Source of the DNA: Colwellia sp.
GTDB taxonomy: Bacteria; Pseudomonadota; Gammaproteobacteria; Enterobacterales; Alteromonadaceae
Direction: 5' to 3'
Assembly (NCBI GenBank): GCA_013215385.1
Contig: JABSOY010000016.1
Coordinates: 41,140-105,139, forward strand
DNA: 64,000 bases
Numbering within the stretch: position 1 is the stretch's first letter; the number at the start of each line of letters is the position of its first letter. Below are positions 1-8,215 of this stretch, one piece after another. The translations under genes and the position numbers were made by a program. The notes under the pieces were generated by a model, which did no database searches, was not told the origin of the DNA, and was given only the letters and a program-made list of their open reading frames with translations.

Positions 1-839
1 TTATGATTGAAAATAGAGGAAGCAATATACTCTGATTTTTTCCCATTAAAATAAACATAATTTTTTCTGATGATTTATGACGTTATGACTGTTTTGATTA
101 CTAGTTTTCCCTCGAAAAATGGAACCCTTTTGATAAGTTTCACTTTTTACCGGGTTCCTATAGTGTTCCATGAGGCCGCAGGCACCATATAAAACGGCTT
201 CTTAAGTCCATCCGAGTATAAGCGTGCTGTATATTTTATTATGAATCATGTAGTTAACTAGAAAATAATTCTGTATGAATAACTTTAGCAGTTAACAATA
301 ACGACTAAAATATCGGTGGACTATACGGCCTATTCTACGATTGAACGAAAGAAAGTATAACCGTTCAGTAATGACAACTAATCCTCTACAGTTATCTATT
401 GTATAAATCAAAATCATCCTACTTAACTGCTCACTTAGATACTAAAGTCGGCATAGTTCCCCTCAAAATATTATTTAAATTGGCTGTCTTCATCTAGGTA
501 AAAATAGCTAGATTAAACACTTTAATAGTATCCCATAATGCCAGGCTATACTGATGATAGTGAAGATAAATGGCTTATTTTTAAAGCTGATCGTCCCATA
601 AAAAATAGCAATTAAAATTATTTTAAACAACATTACACCTAATAAATCAACATTGGACAGTTTAGCCATATTTTTAAAGCCCCGATCTCATTAAACTTGC
701 TTCAACTAATGACTACTTATGTGTTGCCCCCTCATATTAAAAGCGGTAAGTAGTGTTATTTTCTCTGTAATTAGTAGTTCAATAACAACGAAAGTTGATC
801 ACTAATTATGGTTTAGAATAAATAAAATAGGAATATAGA
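1..839. other. Intergenic stretch without a recognised gene
   Basis: No open frame with a ribosome binding site or recognisable protein was found on either strand here. The DNA is AT-rich with many stops in all frames. One inverted repeat (121-158) is listed separately. The last bases hold the AGGAATA ribosome binding site of the PEP-CTERM gene. The stretch may contain its promoter, but no convincing -35/-10 pair could be singled out. The left part may belong to the regulatory or 3' region of a gene outside the window. Confidence 0.6.
121..158. repeat. Inverted repeat GGAACCC / GGGTTCC
   Basis: A perfect 7-base inverted repeat (121-127 and 152-158) encloses 24 bases. No T-run follows directly, so it is a poor candidate for an intrinsic terminator. 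A further TGGAAC/GTTCCA pairing (119-124 with 165-170) overlaps it. Function unknown; chance is possible. Confidence 0.3.
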
Positions 840-1463
840 ATGAAATTTTTAAACACTGCGTTCATAACTTTACTTTTATTAACCACTGTAATTGTGAATG
901 TTGCTAACGCAGGGCTGATTTTAGAGGAAGACTTTGACCCTATCACATCTGCAAACTGGACATTATCAAATGGTTCTGTTTTAGGAAATCCAGCTTCGGA
1001 GTTTTACAGCCAAAATGCGTTGCACTTCAATGGTAGTGGAACTCGCTCTGCAACGACAAATTCATTCGATATGACCACAGGTGGAATGCTTTCATTCATG
1101 CTTAAAATAGGTGGCTCTAACGATACCGCATTATTCGAAGATGCTGATGCTGGTGAAGATGTTCTAATACAATACGCAACAAACGGCGGCTCTTGGATTA
1201 ACTTAGTTGTCATTGATACAGAAGATGCAATTTATAAAGATACCTGGGGCATGGTGAATCTATCGTTCTCTGGTTCAGCAATGACTAACAACACAAAATT
1301 CCAGTGGATTCAGGCAAGTCACAGCGGAAATAATTGGGATAACTGGGCAATTGATAACGTAAGCCTTAGCAACAATGTAAACGTACCAGAGCCAACAACA
1401 TTTGCTATTTTTGCATTAGGAATAATTGGTTTAGCATCACGTCGATTTAAGAAAAAATCTTAA
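840..1463 (+). CDS. PEP-CTERM sorting domain-containing protein
   Basis: The 207-residue product is an exported protein expected to be recognised by an exosortase at the inner membrane. It begins with a signal peptide (about residues 1-24, ending ANA) and ends with the tripartite PEP-CTERM signal: VPEPTT, a hydrophobic stretch (FAIFALGIIGLA) and a basic tail (SRRFKKKS). The middle is a beta-rich, Asn/Ser/Gly-rich domain whose end (WDNWAIDNVSL) resembles reelin or concanavalin-type extracellular modules. The ATG follows AGGAATATAGA, a good ribosome binding site. No exosortase or polysaccharide genes lie nearby, so processing must rely on genes elsewhere. Family assignment is firm; ligand or role is unknown. 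Confidence 0.85.
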   Translation: MKFLNTAFITLLLLTTVIVNVANAGLILEEDFDPITSANWTLSNGSVLGNPASEFYSQNALHFNGSGTRSATTNSFDMTTGGMLSFMLKIGGSNDTALFEDADAGEDVLIQYATNGGSWINLVVIDTEDAIYKDTWGMVNLSFSGSAMTNNTKFQWIQASHSGNNWDNWAIDNVSLSNNVNVPEPTTFAIFALGIIGLASRRFKKKS

Positions 1464-1490
1464 TACCCTAAAAATTATCTGCTATTTAGA

Positions 1491-1521
1491 AAACATCAAC
1501 GACAGTGGTTGGTGTTTTTTT
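1491..1521 (+). terminator. Rho-independent terminator after the PEP-CTERM gene
   Basis: AAACATCAAC (1491-1500) pairs with GTTGGTGTTT (1508-1517), with one G-U wobble, and is followed by a T-run. It starts about 27 bases after the stop codon. Confidence 0.75.
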
Positions 1522-1937
1522 GTGTCTACTGCTTGGTAATATTTTGACTGTAAAAAGTAACAACAAAAAGTAGCTTTTATATTTTACAAGGTAAGACAAA
1601 GTAAACTAACGACTTAACCACTAAATATAACTTTAAAGACAACACTTTTACAAAAGTTTCCCGTGCTAAACGTTAACAACTGCTATCGTGCGATCTCATT
1701 TTTCCTTCAACAAAAGCCGTACACAACCTGAAATATAGGCTAATAATTAATATATTGTGCTAAAAATAGTCATGATAGACATCAAGCTAATGCTCATTTT
1801 TATTGGGTAAGACTAAAGGGCCGAGATGAATATTTAAAAAATCCCCGTCAACAGTGCGTAAGTTGATTATTTCTATTGCTCAATTCACTGTTATTTCTTA
1901 GTATGTGATTTACAATAATAATTAAGGAATAATAATA
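1522..1937. other. Intergenic region upstream of the HU gene
   Basis: No gene, RNA or repeat was recognised in this 416-base AT-rich stretch. It should contain the promoter of the HU gene. The ribosome binding site (AAGGAA, 1923-1928) is at its right end. Confidence 0.5.
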
Positions 1938-2213
1938 ATGAACAAAAGTGAATTAGTAGCGAAAATATCTGAAGGCGCAGACATTACAAAAGCTTCTGCT
2001 GGTCGCGCATTAGATAGTTTAATTGCCTCTATAACAGCTGAATTAGCCAGTGGTAATGATGTCGCTTTAGTTGGTTTTGGTACTTACAAAGTAAATGACC
2101 GTGCTGCTCGTACCGGTCGTAACCCTCAAACTGGCGCAGAGATCCAAATTGCCGCGGCAAAAGTACCGGCTTTTAAAGCGGGCAAAGCATTAAAAGACGC
2201 TGTCAACGTTTAA
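1938..2213 (+). CDS. HU family DNA-binding protein
   Basis: A 91-residue histone-like protein that binds and bends DNA as a dimer in the nucleoid. The N-terminal helices ([20 protein letters not shown]) and the beta-arm region are typical: [22 protein letters not shown], residues about 46-67, includes the GRNPQTG arm tip with the DNA-intercalating proline. Length matches the family (about 90). It is a single-gene unit with a good ribosome binding site and a hairpin after the stop. Whether it equals HupA or HupB of E. coli cannot be decided by eye. Function is certain. Confidence 0.96.
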   Translation: MNKSELVAKISEGADITKASAGRALDSLIASITAELASGNDVALVGFGTYKVNDRAARTGRNPQTGAEIQIAAAKVPAFKAGKALKDAVNV

Positions 2214-2221
2214 ACAGTTAG

Positions 2222-2270
2222 GGTCACAATTTTACTGAGTACAATTAGCAAATTTGTGACCATATTTTAC
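2222..2270 (+). terminator. Probable terminator after the HU gene
   Basis: GGTCACAA (2222-2229) pairs with TTGTGACC (2254-2261), extended by TTT/AAA pairs inside, followed by ATATTTTAC. The loop is long and the T-run imperfect, so it is a moderate candidate. Confidence 0.5.
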
Positions 2271-2400
2271 TTTATAAAATTTTATTCCAATGTTGGTATT
2301 CTAAGCCATTTTGATAAAAACGCAGACATTTCGAGTTTGCATAAATTTATATAGTTCTTCTGTTTTTTTGGTACATCAATTAATAGGAGTAACTTATAGA

Positions 2401-2718
2401 CTAATGAAGTATGCGTTTTTGCTTGTCCCACATGCTTCCTTGCCAATGCGAGATCGTTCCAGAAACTTCACAGGTATCGCAATGCCACTCAATATTACCA
2501 ATAGCGATATACGTCGCTTCAATACTTCCTCGACAAGACACATCATCAGCTCTGGTTCTGCATTGTAAATCAACATAGATTAATGGCTGATCAATGTTTT
2601 CAGAAACCGCTGACACAATTTTCACCAGAAACCTGAATATCGCTTTTGCTTGATCGGTAAGCTCTATTTCGTTTCCTTCTTCATCAAGAAAATGTCTTAA
2701 ATCTGCTTTTAACGCCAT
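2401..2718 (-). CDS. Conserved hypothetical protein with four cysteines
   Basis: A 105-residue soluble protein, no signal peptide. It starts with a helical region (MALKADLRHFLDEEGNEIEL) and carries four cysteines in the second half (LQCRTRADDVSCRGS and WHCDTCEVSG), which could form a small zinc site. Proteins of this length and pattern occur in many proteobacteria as conserved proteins of unknown function. It stands alone on the minus strand, upstream of the HU gene's 3' end. The ATG is preceded by only a weak ribosome binding site. No function is proposed beyond a possible metal site. Confidence 0.7.
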   Translation of the reverse strand: MALKADLRHFLDEEGNEIELTDQAKAIFRFLVKIVSAVSENIDQPLIYVDLQCRTRADDVSCRGSIEATYIAIGNIEWHCDTCEVSGTISHWQGSMWDKQKRILH

Positions 2719-3102
2719 ACGTTTTTTCTATCATAGAGTGACTAATGTTCCTAATATATTACACGTAAACTTTTAGTACATCATTCCTAATTTAATATTA
2801 ATAAGCTGACCGCATTGTTGGATATTTACACTTGATTGACCACCTAATAATAAAGAATCATTCGCCAGCCGAAGAGAAAACAGGAACGTCTGATTTAACA
2901 TCAAACGACAACTTTTTTCTTATTAGGGTTGATATCAAGATTTAAAGCTTACATGAGCAAATAACAAACAAATAACATTGATTAAACTCAAGTTTATTGC
3001 GAAGGTGTTTTTATGCATAAAAAAAGAGCATAAAATCAATATAGGTTATATATTATTAATAGGTATAGACCTTGTAATGCTAGTTAATATAAAAGGCAAG
3101 CG
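2719..3102. other. Intergenic region before the solute-binding protein gene
   Basis: No gene was recognised in this 384-base stretch. It contains a perfect 16-base AT-rich palindrome (3008-3023, TTTTTATGCATAAAAA) that could be part of a promoter or operator but may be chance in such AT-rich DNA. Promoters of the two divergent flanking genes should lie here. Confidence 0.45.
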
Positions 3103-3924
3103 ATGAGAATATTACTTTACACACTCTTAGGGATGATTATTTTTGCTACCGACATACTTGCTGAAACCATCCGCATAACTAATGGTGAGTGGGAACCATT
3201 CTTGTCTAATTACAGTTACCAATATGGTCTTAACTCTCATATCGTCACTGAAGCATTTAAATTGGAAGGGATAGATGTAGTATGGGGATTTTTCCCTTGG
3301 CAGCGAGCAAATGAAAATGCAAGAAAAGCTGAAAACTGGGATGCATCTTGTTGTTGGTGGCCTAACAATGCGAGAAGGAAAGAATTTCTAGTGAGTGACG
3401 CTATCACTCAAACCTCTTTCGTTTTTTACCACCTAAAAAGCGTTGAATTTCACTGGGACTCAATACAAGATTTGGAAGGGATAAAAATAGGCGCTACGTC
3501 TCAATATCATTATGGCACAGAATTTATGGACGCTATTGCGGCAAAAAGATTAGATGTTGAATTTACGATAAAAGATGAATTTAACTACAAAAAATTATTA
3601 GCCAGACGCATACAGATATTCCCTAATGATCCCGCTGTTGGTAATGCTCAAATTAGAAACTTTTTATCAGCTGATGAAGCTAAGCTTTTAACTCATAGTC
3701 CCAAAACTTTTGGAGTAAGCACCCTTCATTTAATTATGAATAAGAATAATAAGCGTAATAATTATTTTCTTGATAAATTTAATAGTGGTTTGAAAAAATT
3801 AAAAATCAGTGGTAGATATCAACAAATGTTGAAAGATATGAAAGCGGGTAAATATGATAAGAAGAAGGTGATTTATCAGCAAGAAAAACAAACAAAACAA
3901 ACAAAACAAAACAATGATGAATAA
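3103..3924 (+). CDS. Periplasmic solute-binding protein (SBP_bac_3-like)
   Basis: A 273-residue exported protein with a signal peptide (about 1-20, ending ILA) followed by the pattern of family 3 periplasmic binding proteins: an opening IRITNGEWEPF strand, and a WDSIQDLEGIKIGATSQYHYG hinge segment. No ABC permease or ATPase lies nearby, as is common for the many orphan paralogues in Alteromonadales, so the ligand is unknown and a sensory role is equally possible. The tail is low complexity (KQTKQTKQNN), encoded by a repeated CAAACAAAA run at 3890-3914. The gene ends 3 bases before the convergent GNAT gene. Confidence 0.8.
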   Translation: MRILLYTLLGMIIFATDILAETIRITNGEWEPFLSNYSYQYGLNSHIVTEAFKLEGIDVVWGFFPWQRANENARKAENWDASCCWWPNNARRKEFLVSDAITQTSFVFYHLKSVEFHWDSIQDLEGIKIGATSQYHYGTEFMDAIAAKRLDVEFTIKDEFNYKKLLARRIQIFPNDPAVGNAQIRNFLSADEAKLLTHSPKTFGVSTLHLIMNKNNKRNNYFLDKFNSGLKKLKISGRYQQMLKDMKAGKYDKKKVIYQQEKQTKQTKQNNDE

Positions 3925-3927
3925 CAA

Positions 3928-4368
3928 CTAAACCGACCAGAAAAAACGCTGTTTTTCTTTGTTAACAGCATTAAGTTTTTGATAAAATTCAATTGCGGTA
4001 AAATTGTCACTTGGTGTTTGCCACTGAATCATCTTTATACCGTTTTTTTTTGCAAAAAACTTAAGCTTTTGCATGAGCTGAACACCAACCCCCTGCCCTC
4101 TAGTTTCTTCGTTCAGATACAAACAATCAAGGTATAGATACCAGTCCATATCCCAAGTTGAAAATTGCTTTACCACCGACATATAACCATATAGTTTATT
4201 ATTAGCTTCAACAACAAAGATGGTTACCGGTAATGCTGCTAAATTGCTTAACTGTTGATGTTGTGGTGATAACACTAATTCATGACCTTCGAATCGAGCA
4301 TGCGTTGTCATCAATAATAAAATACTTGCTTGATCTTTAGTTTCTGCAATGCGAATACAATATTCCAT
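3928..4368 (-). CDS. GNAT family N-acetyltransferase
   Basis: A 146-residue GCN5-related acetyltransferase that should transfer an acetyl group from acetyl-CoA to an amine. Motif A with the pyrophosphate loop is clear (LYLNEETRGQGVGVQLMQKL, about residues 83-102), followed by the C-terminal FYQKL region. The substrate cannot be read from sequence. It has its own ribosome binding site (GAGGAATAAAG) and is the last gene of a minus-strand run: rhodanese, NIPSNAP, GNAT. Confidence 0.88.
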   Translation of the reverse strand: MEYCIRIAETKDQASILLLMTTHARFEGHELVLSPQHQQLSNLAALPVTIFVVEANNKLYGYMSVVKQFSTWDMDWYLYLDCLYLNEETRGQGVGVQLMQKLKFFAKKNGIKMIQWQTPSDNFTAIEFYQKLNAVNKEKQRFFWSV

Positions 4369-4385
4369 CTTTATTCCTCAAGAGT

Positions 4386-4686
4386 TTATTTAAACAATGG
4401 ACGAAAAAAGTTACGTTGATAACTCTTTATACATTGCGTTTGTGCAGCATAATCAAACGCTGCGATCCACTCTACATCTTCAAAAGACTTATCTCGGTAT
4501 TTTTCATAGTCAGCCAAGCTTGGAAACGTAAATAAAGCCAATGCGATATTACTCGCCCCCTCCGACGGTAAAAAGTATCCATTATGTTGCCCGCCAAACT
4601 TATTTACTAATGGGATCCAGTGCTTGGCATAATATTCAAACTCTTTTATTTGCATCGATAATATATTCAATAAAACAAGTAACCAT
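4386..4686 (-). pseudogene. NIPSNAP family protein gene with a frameshift
   Basis: The downstream open frame encodes a typical NIPSNAP body (EFEYYAKHWIPLVNKFGGQH, then ALFTFPSLADYEKYRDKS and a FFRPLF end). Its own open N-terminus is an implausible Trp/Leu-rich string beginning at a GTG at 4724. Another frame, from the ATG at 4684-4686, reads MVTCFIEYIIDANK, which matches the expected family start, then stops after the AAATAAAAGAG site (about 4644-4651). The two frames join there. Restoring one extra ATAAA copy would give DANKIKEFEYY and a normal protein of about 101 residues, so loss of a 5-base repeat by slippage fits. A sequencing error is the alternative. Family function is poorly known. 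Confidence 0.75.
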
Positions 4687-4758
4687 GTAAGCCACCAAAA
4701 TTTTAAATAAATTGCAGTAACCACTATCCTTAATAATGGTTACCAGCAGAAATTAGTA

Positions 4759-5181
4759 TTACCTTTGAACTTCAGTCACTCGACGATTAACTGGATATCG
4801 TTCAAAATCTTCCCAATAATGAATTCCTCCGATCATTTCTTTTACTGAAAATCCTAACCTTGATATTTTTAATCCTGCTTTGGTCGCGCCATTACAACCT
4901 GGCCCCCAACAATAAACCACAAACAGGGTGTCTTTATCGTAGCCTGCAAACGACTCATTATTAATTTCACTATGAGGCATGCTTACTGCGGTTATTGCAT
5001 GGCTTTTATCAAAGGCTTCTTTAGAGCGAACATCTAATAATAGGTAGTTTTTGCTATCTTCTTTTATATCCGCATAAACATCTGAACAATCAGTTTCACA
5101 GGCAAGCTTAGCCGAAAAGAACTCGTTAGCTTGTTGAGGTAGTGCTGCTAGAGAAGAAAATGCATTCGTATTGTGAGCCAT
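4759..5181 (-). CDS. Rhodanese-like domain protein
   Basis: A 140-residue single-domain rhodanese, a sulfur-transfer fold. The CH2-like motifs are visible: LLLDVRSKEAFDKSHA (about residues 47-62), and the catalytic-loop cysteine in VVYCWGPGCNGATKAG (about 88-103), then GGIHYWEDFERY. The loop holds a second cysteine, typical of single-domain rhodaneses in small oxidative or detoxification operons. It has a good ribosome binding site (AAGGAAT) and heads the minus-strand run with the NIPSNAP and GNAT genes, divergent from a LysR regulator that probably controls it. Cytoplasmic; substrate unknown. Confidence 0.9.
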   Translation of the reverse strand: MAHNTNAFSSLAALPQQANEFFSAKLACETDCSDVYADIKEDSKNYLLLDVRSKEAFDKSHAITAVSMPHSEINNESFAGYDKDTLFVVYCWGPGCNGATKAGLKISRLGFSVKEMIGGIHYWEDFERYPVNRRVTEVQR

Positions 5182-5400
5182 AAATATTCCTTGTACTATG
5201 AGTTAATAAAACTGAATCAAACCGTTCGTCTTCTATAGAGCTAATTTAGCGCGATTTGATTTAAGCCAAAATTCATCATTGCTGAAGTACGCATTCAAGA
5301 TAAATGAATGGTGAAATGATTAAGCGGGTATTATATTTAGCTGCATACTGACTAAACACGCTACTTAGCATGGCGTTAAACTTACTTAAGGAAATTGACG

Positions 5401-6270
5401 TTGGAATTTTATCATTTACGTTCTTTTGTCGCGGTTGCCCAAACAGGTAATTTGACCCAAGCAGCAAAACGTTTATATACCACGCCTCCATCGATAAGTG
5501 CTCACATTAAAACGCTTGAGGAAGAACTCGCCACGCCTTTATTTATCCGTTCCAGTAAGGGCATGTCTTTAACCGACAAGGGGCAGCTATTACTAGTAAA
5601 AGCACAAATAACACTCGATAGCGCGGTGGATTTAGTGAATTTAGCGGCTAATAACCAACATGAAATAATAGGTACATTTCACTTAGGTATTAACTTAACC
5701 GCCAAGCAAATAAGGCTTTCACAATTAATTGAAAATTTACAAGAAAATTGCCCAGGTATTAGTTTAGATATTCAGCAACAATCAACCGGAAAAACCATCA
5801 AGGAAATTAGAGAAAACCAATTAGATGGCGGTTTTATTTTTGGTGATATACCTGATGATTTTATTGGCGTAGCGGTTATAGAGCAACAAATAACCACAGT
5901 CGCACCAATAACATTTGATTGCAGTAAAATATTAACTAAAGCGGACTTGAGCACTCATCAATGGATAATGATGGGTGACTATTGTCCTTTCGATGATTTA
6001 TTAAAGATCAAACTTGGCAATGACCTTCCTTCGTTATTAAAAACCAGTGATGACGGTACTCGATTAGCATTAGTTAAAAGTGGTCTAGGACTGAGTCTTC
6101 TAGAAAAAGAAGAAGCTATTCTTGCTGAAAAAAACAAAACAGTTCAAATAATACCGACCCTAGACTTTTTCACGACACTGCATTTTGTTATTGCTAAAAG
6201 TAGAGTCAATGAGCCAGTAATAAATGCAGTGATGGAAGAAATAAGCGTCTTGTGGCATTTGGAACGCTAG
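5401..6270 (+). CDS. LysR family transcriptional regulator
   Basis: A regulator with an N-terminal winged HTH (MEFYHLRSFVAVAQTGNLTQ onward, including TPPSISAHIKTLEEELATPLF) and a C-terminal effector-binding domain. The TTG at 5401 is chosen because AAGGA (5388-5392) lies 8 bases upstream and the product then begins with the canonical MEFYHLR. The open frame also has a TTG at 5395, but that is only 2 bases from the same site. It is divergent from the rhodanese-NIPSNAP-GNAT genes, and LysR regulators usually control the adjacent divergent unit. A loose inverted repeat AATCAAA/TTTGATT (5215-5221, 5255-5261) lies in the shared 219-base spacer. Confidence 0.92.
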   Translation: MEFYHLRSFVAVAQTGNLTQAAKRLYTTPPSISAHIKTLEEELATPLFIRSSKGMSLTDKGQLLLVKAQITLDSAVDLVNLAANNQHEIIGTFHLGINLTAKQIRLSQLIENLQENCPGISLDIQQQSTGKTIKEIRENQLDGGFIFGDIPDDFIGVAVIEQQITTVAPITFDCSKILTKADLSTHQWIMMGDYCPFDDLLKIKLGNDLPSLLKTSDDGTRLALVKSGLGLSLLEKEEAILAEKNKTVQIIPTLDFFTTLHFVIAKSRVNEPVINAVMEEISVLWHLER

Positions 6271-6386
6271 TCAATAAAAGGCTAAAACGTGATGAGTACT
6301 ACCTGTAACTCAGCTTAACTCAGCTAAAGATAAAATACTTGCTGAAACCGTGTCATTAATAATATTAAAATTGGTCAACTCTGCCT

Positions 6387-7280
6387 TTATTGAAAATATT
6401 GCTTTTCGAGCTTTGATATCACCCATTTTTGCAGAGCATCTTCATTATAGCGTGGATGCCAAGCGGCAATAACATCAAAAGGCTCTGGCACTTGCTCGAG
6501 GTGAATTTCAATTAAATCTAAGCCTTTAATCGCCCTTGAAGGTAAAAAAGCTATTGAATCCGTTGTTTGCAAATACATTGGCACAATAGAGAAACAAGGG
6601 GCAGAAACAACAACATTACGCTTTAAACCGAACTTTTTAAACCAATCATCAATAGAGCCTTTAAAATTAGGACGCGATGGCGATGCGATAATACTTGGAT
6701 AGTTTGCCACGTCAGCTAAAGAAGGAGTCGTCTGTGAAATTGATGAGTTAGGTGATGTAACACAAACATGGTGCTCTTCGAACAACTTAATTATTGGGTA
6801 GGTATCAGGTATGTAATCAGGGAAAGCTATGGCCAAGTTAACTTTGCCAGTTTCCATTAACTCATGAAGTTTATCAATTTCAAAATCTCTGACGATTAAC
6901 TTTAAATTTGGTGACTCTTTTCTTAACGTTGCAATCAAAACGGGTAAAACGACTTGTTGTGCATAATCAGTTGCGGTAATAACAAAAGTACCACTGGCTG
7001 TTTTAGGATCAAAGGTTTTAGGGGCTAATAGCGCCTGAAAATCATTCAGTAATTTATCAATATCGTACGACAGCTTTTCAGCAAATGGCGTAGCGATAAA
7101 ACCATTAGTTTTTCTTAAAAACAGTCTATCATCGAAAACATCACGCAACTTTTTTAACTGCTCACTTACCGCTTGTTGTGTTAACCCTAACTGATTTGCG
7201 GCTTTTGAAGCATTTTTTTCTTTAATCAGCGCTTGAAATATTCTTAATTGCTTAATATCTAATCGGTCTAATTTACTCAA
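6387..7280 (-). CDS. LysR family transcriptional regulator
   Basis: A 297-residue regulator with the N-terminal HTH (residues about 9-66: LDIKQLRIFQALIKEKNASK, then AANQLGLTQQAVSEQLKKLR) and a substrate-binding domain with a DYAQQVVLP segment like NodD/LinR-type members. It starts at a TTG (7278-7280). It is divergent from a small SDR gene, and a 9-base inverted repeat sits between them at 7348-7376, so it probably regulates that SDR gene and itself. The inducer is unknown. Confidence 0.92.
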   Translation of the reverse strand: MSKLDRLDIKQLRIFQALIKEKNASKAANQLGLTQQAVSEQLKKLRDVFDDRLFLRKTNGFIATPFAEKLSYDIDKLLNDFQALLAPKTFDPKTASGTFVITATDYAQQVVLPVLIATLRKESPNLKLIVRDFEIDKLHELMETGKVNLAIAFPDYIPDTYPIIKLFEEHHVCVTSPNSSISQTTPSLADVANYPSIIASPSRPNFKGSIDDWFKKFGLKRNVVVSAPCFSIVPMYLQTTDSIAFLPSRAIKGLDLIEIHLEQVPEPFDVIAAWHPRYNEDALQKWVISKLEKQYFQ

Positions 7281-7347
7281 AATTTTGCTGCTTTTTACAA
7301 AAACATTAAAGACTAATTTAGCACATAACCAAATATTCTTGTATCAC

Positions 7348-7376
7348 TAACAAATAACTGTTGTTTCTATTTGTTA
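7348..7376. promoter_or_regulatory. Candidate LysR operator between divergent genes
   Basis: TAACAAATA (7348-7356) and TATTTGTTA (7368-7376) form a perfect 9-base inverted repeat with an 11-base spacer, fitting the interrupted dyads bound by LysR proteins. It lies between the LysR gene and the SDR gene, 55 bases before the SDR start. Confidence 0.6.
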
Positions 7377-7430
7377 TTAAGTTTCTTTATTATTTATCCA
7401 TCAAATCTAGTTTTAATAATGGAGAAATAA

Positions 7431-8036
7431 ATGAAAACAGTAATTTTAATTGGTGCCTTAGGCAAAATGGGCCAAGCTGCGTTAACGGGTTTAGGCAAAC
7501 ATAAAGTAATTACCGCAGGTCGCTCTGGTGATGTTGACTATATTGTTGATATTACCAATGAGCAGTCAATCAGAGATTTATATAAGAAAGTGGGACATTT
7601 TGATGCCGTAGTTAATACGGTTGGAGTTTGTGAGTACGCCAACTTCACCGAGATGACCGAGAGTCAATGGATGACAACCATCATGAGTAAAATGATGGGG
7701 CAGATTAACCTGGTACGTATAGGCCAAGAATACATTGCTGATAAAGGTTCATTTACCTTAATCAGTGGCATTTTAAATATTAAACCTATCCCATTTGCCA
7801 TTGCCGATGCGACAGTAAGTGGCGCAATCGACACCTTTGTTAAATGTGTTTCGTTAGAAATGCCTAGAAATACTCGTATTAATGTTATTAACCCTACAGT
7901 TTTAGCTGAAGCTTGGCACGTGTATGGTGAAATGATGCCGGGTTTTGAGCCAGTACCAGGGAAATTAGTAGGAAAAGCCTTTGAGCGTGCTGTTGATGGT
8001 TTTATTACCGGTGAAGTTATTATTGTTGATGCATAA
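7431..8036 (+). CDS. Short-chain dehydrogenase/reductase (small SDR)
   Basis: A 201-residue Rossmann-fold protein. The N-terminus has the nucleotide-binding ILIGALGKMG loop, followed by AGRSGDVDYIVDITN and a VVNTVGVCEY segment equivalent to the NNAG motif. The usual catalytic YxxxK is not present: the region reads SGILNIKPIPFAIADATVSG, then AIDTFVKCVSLEMP. This matches a known small-SDR group that lacks the Tyr. The reaction is therefore uncertain. GGAG lies just upstream of the ATG, a strong terminator follows, and the divergent LysR gene is its likely regulator. Confidence 0.85.
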   Translation: MKTVILIGALGKMGQAALTGLGKHKVITAGRSGDVDYIVDITNEQSIRDLYKKVGHFDAVVNTVGVCEYANFTEMTESQWMTTIMSKMMGQINLVRIGQEYIADKGSFTLISGILNIKPIPFAIADATVSGAIDTFVKCVSLEMPRNTRINVINPTVLAEAWHVYGEMMPGFEPVPGKLVGKAFERAVDGFITGEVIIVDA

Positions 8037-8055
8037 TTGAAATATTGCCGTTAAT

Positions 8056-8083
8056 AAAAAGCAGCCCTTTTGGGCTGCTTTTT
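8056..8083. terminator. Bidirectional intrinsic terminator
   Basis: AAAAAGCAGCCC and GGGCTGCTTTTT form a perfect 12-base stem with a TTTT loop. It ends the SDR transcript and, read from the other strand, can end the bufferin operon, whose last gene stops 133 bases away. Confidence 0.92.
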
Positions 8084-8215
8084 AACAAATCCATGGGAGA
8101 GCATAAGATAATATGCTTTAGCCATATTTGGTCATAAAAGCCAGTTGCAATTTTTCTATAATACTCAGAGATAACATATAGTGTTGATGACATAAAACCT
8201 ATCGAACCAAAAGCA

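Noticed and set aside
3008..3023. Perfect TTTTTATGCATAAAAA palindrome as an operator
   Set aside because: It is composed almost only of A and T and such palindromes arise easily in this DNA; kept only as a note.
4624..4724. GTG start at 4724 as the real start of the NIPSNAP gene
   Set aside because: The N-terminus it gives is Trp/Leu-rich and unlike the family, while another frame gives the expected N-terminus.
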